Below are positions 4,913 to 9,367 of a DNA stretch of 9,367 nt, piece after piece. The stretch covers positions 1 to 9,367 of the forward strand of contig JAIDIR010000010.1 of assembly GCA_029052615.1 (NCBI GenBank). The letters are read 5' to 3'. Origin of the DNA: Clostridia bacterium (GTDB lineage Bacteria; Bacillota; Clostridia; Christensenellales; Borkfalkiaceae). Numbering within the stretch: position 1 is the stretch's first letter; every line of letters begins with the position of its first letter. The notes beneath the pieces were generated by a model. The model did no database searches and was not told the DNA's origin. It saw only the letters and a list, made by a program, of their open reading frames with translations. The position numbers and the translations under genes are program-made.

Positions 4913-7900
4913 ATGGCAGAAAAAGATTCCAAGCCGAAATCGACTTCGAAAACCACGACCACGACCAAGCCTGCGGCGGCGGCAAAGCCCGCTTCCGCAA
5001 AGCCCGCAGCCAAGCCCGCAACGGCTAAAACGGCAGCACCCGCAAAGCCTGCGGCTAAGACTGCCGCGCCCAAAGCGGAAGCAAAGCCTGCGCCCAAAGC
5101 GGCGCCAAAGGAAGCGGCTAAAACGACCGCAACGCCAAAGGCTAAAACCGAGGCTAAGCCCGCCAAGGCGACACCCCCCGCAAAGAGCGAGCCTAAGCCC
5201 GCACCGACCAAAACGGCGGCTAAGAGCGAGCCTAAGCCCAAGGCGCAGAAAGCCGAAGCCAAGCCTGCGGCTAAGCCCGTTGCAGAAAGCAAGGCTGCGC
5301 CTAAGGCTGAAACCAAGAAAAGCGAAACCGCCGCTCCCAAGGAACAGCCCGCAAAGGTTAAGACCGCCGCAAGCACGACCAACAAAAAAGAAAAGGCAAC
5401 CAAAGCCAAGACCAAAGAGAGCGGCAAAAAGGGCGGCGCAGCGGCTTTAACTTCCAACAAGAAACGCTTTATCGCGATTGCCGTTGTGGCGTTCGTTATG
5501 ATACTTGCGCTGGTAATAGGCATTATGCTGGGCGTGCGTTCGTGTGCGAACAGGCTGCCCGTCTACGGCGACACGGACTATTACAACACGCTGGCGCATT
5601 ACACCACTACCACCGTCGGCTATTCGGCTAAGACCACGGGCAAGGTTAAGGCAAACAAGCCCGTTGCGGAAGTCAGGGACGAAAGCGCGGCTTTTGACGT
5701 CACCTACAGCACGAGCGGCATTTTTGCAAACGGCGCAGCCCGTTACCCCACTTACGGCTCGACTTTAAGACACGTAATAGGCGAGGGTGAAGCGCAGGTT
5801 ACCGCAAGAAACGCGATAATAGCCGAATCGGGCTACCTGTGCGCCTGGGGAACGGCAGGCGCGAACAACGGCGGCGAACAGACCCCCGACAAATACACGA
5901 AAATAGACAAGAACGGCTACCTCTGGCAGAAAAAGGACGGTGAGTGGATACACTCGCTTTTATGGGGCAAGACCGCGGAAGAATACACCGAAGCAAATTA
6001 CAGACAGCTTTATAAGCATACCGCCGCACAGGGTATGTATATGGAAGGCTACACCAAAAACGACGTAACCTACGAAATATCCGATAACGCCGAGCGCGTG
6101 GTTAAACAGGTGAATATGAAGCAACGCGGATACGGCTACGGCATTACGGGCTTGTACGCTCCCGCGGGCGAGGTTGTAAAAGTAGAGCTCAGCGGCAAGG
6201 ATATGAATGCGACGGGCGGCATAACCGTACATATCGGTCAGGCGCTTTACAACGGTCAGGCTAACAACATCTGGGCTTCCAAGAACCAGATGCAGCGCTT
6301 CCCCTACCTTCTGACCACTCTTCAGCTGAACAAAGAAACCTGCGATTACGACGAGGCAACGGACACCTGGACGGGCTATATCGGCTCCTTTATAGGCGGA
6401 CCCATTTATATCCGCAACAACGAGCCCGACTTTACGGCAAAAATTTCGGGCGGCGTGGAATACCTCCACTTTATTTTGGGCTACACCACCGAGGCGGAAT
6501 ACAACAGATTAAAGAAGACCTCGCGCGTGCCGATGTACGATTTGGAAGTATGGGACCGCGGCGTACTCTTCTCGGGACCGAGATATTACGCCGAACCCTT
6601 CTCGTACGAGGATATTTACAAGGCGGCAGTGCTTTGGGATAAGGTCGCTTCGGTGACAACCACCAACAGCAACTGCAATACGGGCATAGTGTTCCTTTTC
6701 GACCCGTTCGTGGCGGCGGGCGCGGCGGTTGCCTTCCCCGGCAGAAGCTCTGTCAACTGCCCTGCTGGCTGGATGCCGCAGACGCTCAACTACGAGGGAT
6801 TAGTAACCTCCGGCTCCTGGGGTAACTTCCACGAATACCACCACAACTTCCAGAATTACGGCGTGGGATATACGGGCGAGGTAACCAACAACGGCTTAAA
6901 CCTCGTTTCGTACAGTCTGTTCACCAAGATATCTTCCAAGCGCGGAATGGGCAGCTACGGCGGACAGGGCTTGGGCGGCTGGAACAACTACACCAGCGCA
7001 ACCTGGGCTACGCAAAGAATGAATAACGGCTTGCTGAACGACGATGACGCCACCGGATACGGACTTGCCGTTTACGCTACGCTGTTGCACAATCTCGGAC
7101 AGGACGCCTACGTTAAAACACGCGGAGCCAGTGGGTCGGCTTACTACGACAAGTGGGCAACCGTTACCCATCAGGATATGACGTATTACGCCGGTAAGGT
7201 AAGCGCTTACGGCGGCGCTTATACCCCCTCCGACGCCGTTAAGAACGCCAACTATCCGCTTTTCGTTCCCGTTTCGTCCGTATATCAGACGGGCAGAAGC
7301 TATTTGTACGACGGCGAAAAGCGCGATATAAAGACCATGCAGCCCTACGTTATCCCCTACGGTAAGGAATTCACCGTTGACCTGCGCCCCTACACCGCAC
7401 CCAACGGTCAGTACGCAAGCGGAAGCGTGGTTATAGGCAACGGCTTCACGTACAAAATAAAGGACGTAACGCAGCCCTCCAACGGCAAGCTGGAAAAGAC
7501 GGATACGGAAGGCGTTTACACCTATACTCCCGATAAAAAGAACAAGAGTCTGCTCTCCGGTCAGATAAGAGTTACGCTTGAAATCTACAACGCCGATGAC
7601 GATTCGCGCATGTATAACGGACATGCGCTCGAAGACGTCGACCTCATTCTGGAATTCGAGCAGTCGCACGAAACCAACAAGATGACGCTTGAAAGAACGA
7701 CCTATACCTACACCGACCAAACGATGTACAAGGACGCGGTTGAAGCCTACGAAAAGGGCTTTAAGGGCTATGAATCGGTCGTCGAGCAGGACCAGTTCAA
7801 CCCCACGCAGAACTGCAACACGGATATATGGTTCTATCCCGTTGCCGAAAAGCCTTCGCGCCCCAACGCTCCCGATAAATATTTCTTCCACGACAATAAT

Positions 7901-9367
7901 ATAGAGGTTATTGACGGCAAGCTTTATTTTGACGACGACGGCAAATACCGCGTGTATCTGCGCGGCAGAAACAACTGCGCGCTGTACTTCTCGCTTGACG
8001 GCAAGGATTACACTCTCGGCGCAAGGATTACTCAGGACACCCCCACCAACGGCGCTACGGCAAACTTCCGCACGAACGCCCCCGACACCTATTTCGATAT
8101 AGAGTTCAACGAAGGCAAGGTAAACGTTACCTTGAACGTAAACGGCGGCGACACCAAGTCGTTTACGCTTAAACTCAAAGAGGGCAAAAAGGAAATTGAA
8201 AACTGGCTGTTCATAAAGGAAGTGCTCATCGTAGAACCGAGCGTGCGCAGCTTTATAGGCGTAGGTATGTCGCAGTGGACGCAGGCGATGTTTACGGTTG
8301 AGGAAACCTATTATACCTCTGATGACAAAATGATAGGCAGTGCGGAAGTCGAAGGCTACGCTTATACCAAAACGACTTACAAGAATTACCTTGGCGTTGT
8401 CGTTGCGTATACCAAGACCGATAAAAAAGGAAAGACTGAATATTTTGAACAGATGAGCGGTCAGAGCTACAGAGAAATTTCCTCGAAAGAATTTTCCAAA
8501 CTGACCGAATCGAAGTTGATAGCTCCAACCTCCGCCAACTACGTAAACGCTTACAGAAGCACCTACGAGTTCAACGCCGAATTCACAAGCGAGTACTTCT
8601 ATAAGAGAAATTACACTTTTGACTATAAAGATAACGTACACACCAACCCCGAACAGACGCTTGTATCAACCAACTACGCCAAGGGCAGCAGCTGGAACTG
8701 GACGACCTATCCGGCAGAAAATCTGACCGACGGTGACAGAAACACGTTTATCCATACCAACAGAGCCGCCACTGCGGACAAACCCTTTGAATTCGTCGTC
8801 GATATGGGCGAAGAGAAAACCGTTAACAGAATGACTATATACACGCAATACAGAGGCGGAAACAACGACTGGCTTGCCCCCAAAGATTTTACTCTTTTAG
8901 GCAGCTTGGACGGAAACGAATTCTTTACGGTGGGCGAATTCATAAACGTGCCTCGCAGCAACACGGCTATTACGGTTGACTTTGAAGACAAGACTTTCCG
9001 TTATTACAAACTGACGGTAACACGCTCCGACAGACTTCTCATGATCGGTGAAATCGAAATGTGGCATATGTTCCAAGTGCTGGGCGGCACAAAGTATACG
9101 CCCGATAACGAAACGTTTACCTACAAGGGCAAATGGAGCGGTATGCAGACGGATTCCACGTTCGGTCACGTTGCCATAGGCGCAAGCGGCGCAAAGATGA
9201 CCTTCGAGTTCACGGGCACCAGAATTGCGCTCCTCTCCTCCAACGCGTACGGCAAGAGCTTTAAGGTGTATATCGACGGCAAAAAGGTCGACTCGGTTGC
9301 GCTTAAAGAGGACACCTCCCCTTACGGCGTATCGTATATGAGCGGCAAGCTTGCGCAGGGCAAGCAC
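4913..9367 (+). CDS. Membrane-anchored M60 (enhancin-like) zinc metallopeptidase, multidomain (3' end beyond window)
   Basis: Probable cell-surface glycoprotein peptidase; M60 enzymes cleave mucin-type glycoproteins. The 1485 visible codons are uninterrupted. Residues 2-182 are a Lys/Ala/Pro/Thr-rich tail, then a membrane segment FIAIAVVAFVMILALVIG (186-203, to 208). Residues 209-400 are unassigned. The M60 domain spans about 400-765: YGITGLYAPAGEVVKVEL, GGPIYIRNN, and the zinc motif HEYHH (640-644) with third ligand Glu656 in GEVTNN, i.e. HExxH-x11-E. All expected catalytic residues are present. Next come a cadherin-like strand module (about 805-905; QPSNGKL, YTYTPDK), a possible PA14-like stretch (about 905-1100), a discoidin/CBM32-like module (about 1247-1385; NLTDGDRNTFIHT to GEIEMW) and a second jelly-roll-like module (1386 onward; FEFTGTRIALLSS, VYIDGKKV) cut by the edge. 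The ATG is fixed by AGGAG eight bases upstream. It is divergent from the flavin-reductase-like gene. Confidence 0.92.
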   Translation, partial: MAEKDSKPKSTSKTTTTTKPAAAAKPASAKPAAKPATAKTAAPAKPAAKTAAPKAEAKPAPKAAPKEAAKTTATPKAKTEAKPAKATPPAKSEPKPAPTKTAAKSEPKPKAQKAEAKPAAKPVAESKAAPKAETKKSETAAPKEQPAKVKTAASTTNKKEKATKAKTKESGKKGGAAALTSNKKRFIAIAVVAFVMILALVIGIMLGVRSCANRLPVYGDTDYYNTLAHYTTTTVGYSAKTTGKVKANKPVAEVRDESAAFDVTYSTSGIFANGAARYPTYGSTLRHVIGEGEAQVTARNAIIAESGYLCAWGTAGANNGGEQTPDKYTKIDKNGYLWQKKDGEWIHSLLWGKTAEEYTEANYRQLYKHTAAQGMYMEGYTKNDVTYEISDNAERVVKQVNMKQRGYGYGITGLYAPAGEVVKVELSGKDMNATGGITVHIGQALYNGQANNIWASKNQMQRFPYLLTTLQLNKETCDYDEATDTWTGYIGSFIGGPIYIRNNEPDFTAKISGGVEYLHFILGYTTEAEYNRLKKTSRVPMYDLEVWDRGVLFSGPRYYAEPFSYEDIYKAAVLWDKVASVTTTNSNCNTGIVFLFDPFVAAGAAVAFPGRSSVNCPAGWMPQTLNYEGLVTSGSWGNFHEYHHNFQNYGVGYTGEVTNNGLNLVSYSLFTKISSKRGMGSYGGQGLGGWNNYTSATWATQRMNNGLLNDDDATGYGLAVYATLLHNLGQDAYVKTRGASGSAYYDKWATVTHQDMTYYAGKVSAYGGAYTPSDAVKNANYPLFVPVSSVYQTGRSYLYDGEKRDIKTMQPYVIPYGKEFTVDLRPYTAPNGQYASGSVVIGNGFTYKIKDVTQPSNGKLEKTDTEGVYTYTPDKKNKSLLSGQIRVTLEIYNADDDSRMYNGHALEDVDLILEFEQSHETNKMTLERTTYTYTDQTMYKDAVEAYEKGFKGYESVVEQDQFNPTQNCNTDIWFYPVAEKPSRPNAPDKYFFHDNNIEVIDGKLYFDDDGKYRVYLRGRNNCALYFSLDGKDYTLGARITQDTPTNGATANFRTNAPDTYFDIEFNEGKVNVTLNVNGGDTKSFTLKLKEGKKEIENWLFIKEVLIVEPSVRSFIGVGMSQWTQAMFTVEETYYTSDDKMIGSAEVEGYAYTKTTYKNYLGVVVAYTKTDKKGKTEYFEQMSGQSYREISSKEFSKLTESKLIAPTSANYVNAYRSTYEFNAEFTSEYFYKRNYTFDYKDNVHTNPEQTLVSTNYAKGSSWNWTTYPAENLTDGDRNTFIHTNRAATADKPFEFVVDMGEEKTVNRMTIYTQYRGGNNDWLAPKDFTLLGSLDGNEFFTVGEFINVPRSNTAITVDFEDKTFRYYKLTVTRSDRLLMIGEIEMWHMFQVLGGTKYTPDNETFTYKGKWSGMQTDSTFGHVAIGASGAKMTFEFTGTRIALLSSNAYGKSFKVYIDGKKVDSVALKEDTSPYGVSYMSGKLAQGKH
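4916..5458 (+). repeat. Lys/Ala/Pro-rich low-complexity tail coding region
   Basis: Codons 2-182 of the M60 peptidase gene encode irregular AKPA, AAPK and TKPA-type units, strongly basic. There is no F, W, Y, H, I or C before residue 186. At DNA level an 18-base unit is repeated exactly at 5183-5200 and 5222-5239, a spacing of 39 bases or 13 codons, so the frame is kept. The composition resembles histone-H1-like tails and disordered linkers. It is expected to be disordered, and by the positive-inside rule to lie in the cytoplasm. Confidence 0.85.
6830..6880 (+). other. Zinc-binding site of the M60 peptidase (HExxH-x11-E)
   Basis: Codons 640-644 read HEYHH, giving zinc ligands His640 and His644 and catalytic Glu641. 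Glu656 (6878-6880), in the context TGEVTNN, fits the third ligand of the M60 pattern HExxH-x(8,28)-E. The site is complete, so the enzyme is predicted to be active. Confidence 0.85.
8651..9067 (+). other. Discoidin (F5/8 type C, CBM32-like) module of the M60 protein
   Basis: Residues 1247-1385 show the usual order of the fold. NLTDGDRNTFIHT is the calcium-loop-like start. FEFVVDMGEEKTVNRMTIYT is the core strand pair. PKDFTLLGSLDGNEF follows, and the module closes with YYKLTV and GEIEMW. Modules of this type often accompany M60 peptidases and bind galactose- or GalNAc-containing glycans. A second jelly-roll-like module follows to the edge. Glycan preference cannot be read from the sequence. 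Confidence 0.78.

Noticed and set aside
5183..5239. Pair of 18-base direct repeats as a recombination or attachment site
   Set aside because: They lie in frame inside low-complexity AKP-type coding sequence, where slippage readily makes such copies. No integrase or element boundary is present.
4858..5523. A 221-codon Ala/Leu/Gly-rich minus-strand frame that looks like a membrane protein
   Set aside because: It is the antisense reading of the Lys/Ala/Pro-rich codons of the M60 gene. Its hydrophobic look follows from the complement of GCN, AAG and CCN codons, and it overlaps the M60 promoter.
6896..8641. An open frame of 581 codons on the minus strand inside the M60 gene
   Set aside because: Its codons are in exact register with the sense codons, so it is open only because the sense strand lacks TTA, CTA and TCA codons over that stretch. 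The sense frame has clear domains, a promoter and a Shine-Dalgarno; the antisense product is Val/Arg-rich with no recognisable domain.

Overview
The window looks like chromosomal DNA from a Gram-positive (monoderm) Bacillota, most likely an uncultured gut Clostridia of the Christensenellales kind. This is an inference from several things. Shine-Dalgarno sites are strong (GGAGG-like) and sigma-A promoters are near consensus. The predicted surface proteins are a lipoprotein and a membrane-anchored protein. The family content also fits: InlB-type repeats, a membrane protein ending in a ribosomal-L15-like domain, a Pr6Pr membrane protein and an M60 peptidase. Taxonomy cannot be settled from the sequence alone. 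No RNA gene, CRISPR array, insertion sequence or origin was seen, and no stretch of 300 bases lacks a gene.

Layout from left to right. (1) Bases 1-1736, minus strand: the first 578 codons of a surface lipoprotein, with a lipobox, three InlB-type repeats of exactly 71 residues and a GLUG-type repeat region running off the left edge. (2) 1755-2870, minus strand: a membrane-anchored protein with a basic central domain and an L15-like C-terminus. It starts from a TTGAAA-17-TATAAT promoter and probably forms an operon with the lipoprotein, 18 bases downstream. (3) 3055-3831, plus strand: a six-helix Pr6Pr-type membrane protein, divergent from gene 2 and with its own extended -10 promoter. (4) 3843-4754, minus strand: a flavin-reductase-like protein, convergent with gene 3 across 11 bases. 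Its promoter is a perfect TTGACA-17-TATAAT with a very short leader. (5) 4913-9367, plus strand: 1485 codons of a giant membrane-anchored M60 (enhancin-like) zinc peptidase, divergent from gene 4 and open at the right edge.

How the genes might work together: genes 1 and 5 look like cell-surface proteins for adhesion to, and attack on, host or dietary glycoproteins. M60 enzymes act on mucin-type glycoproteins, and the galactose-binding-like modules at the C-terminus of gene 5 suit glycan binding. Genes 3 and 4 are probably housekeeping or accessory enzymes with no clear link to the surface proteins. The oddest features are the Lys/Ala/Pro-rich, aromatic-free tail of about 180 residues placed on the cytoplasmic side of the M60 peptidase, and the ribosomal-protein-like domain on a membrane protein. 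I did not find a clear new multi-gene defence or mobile system.
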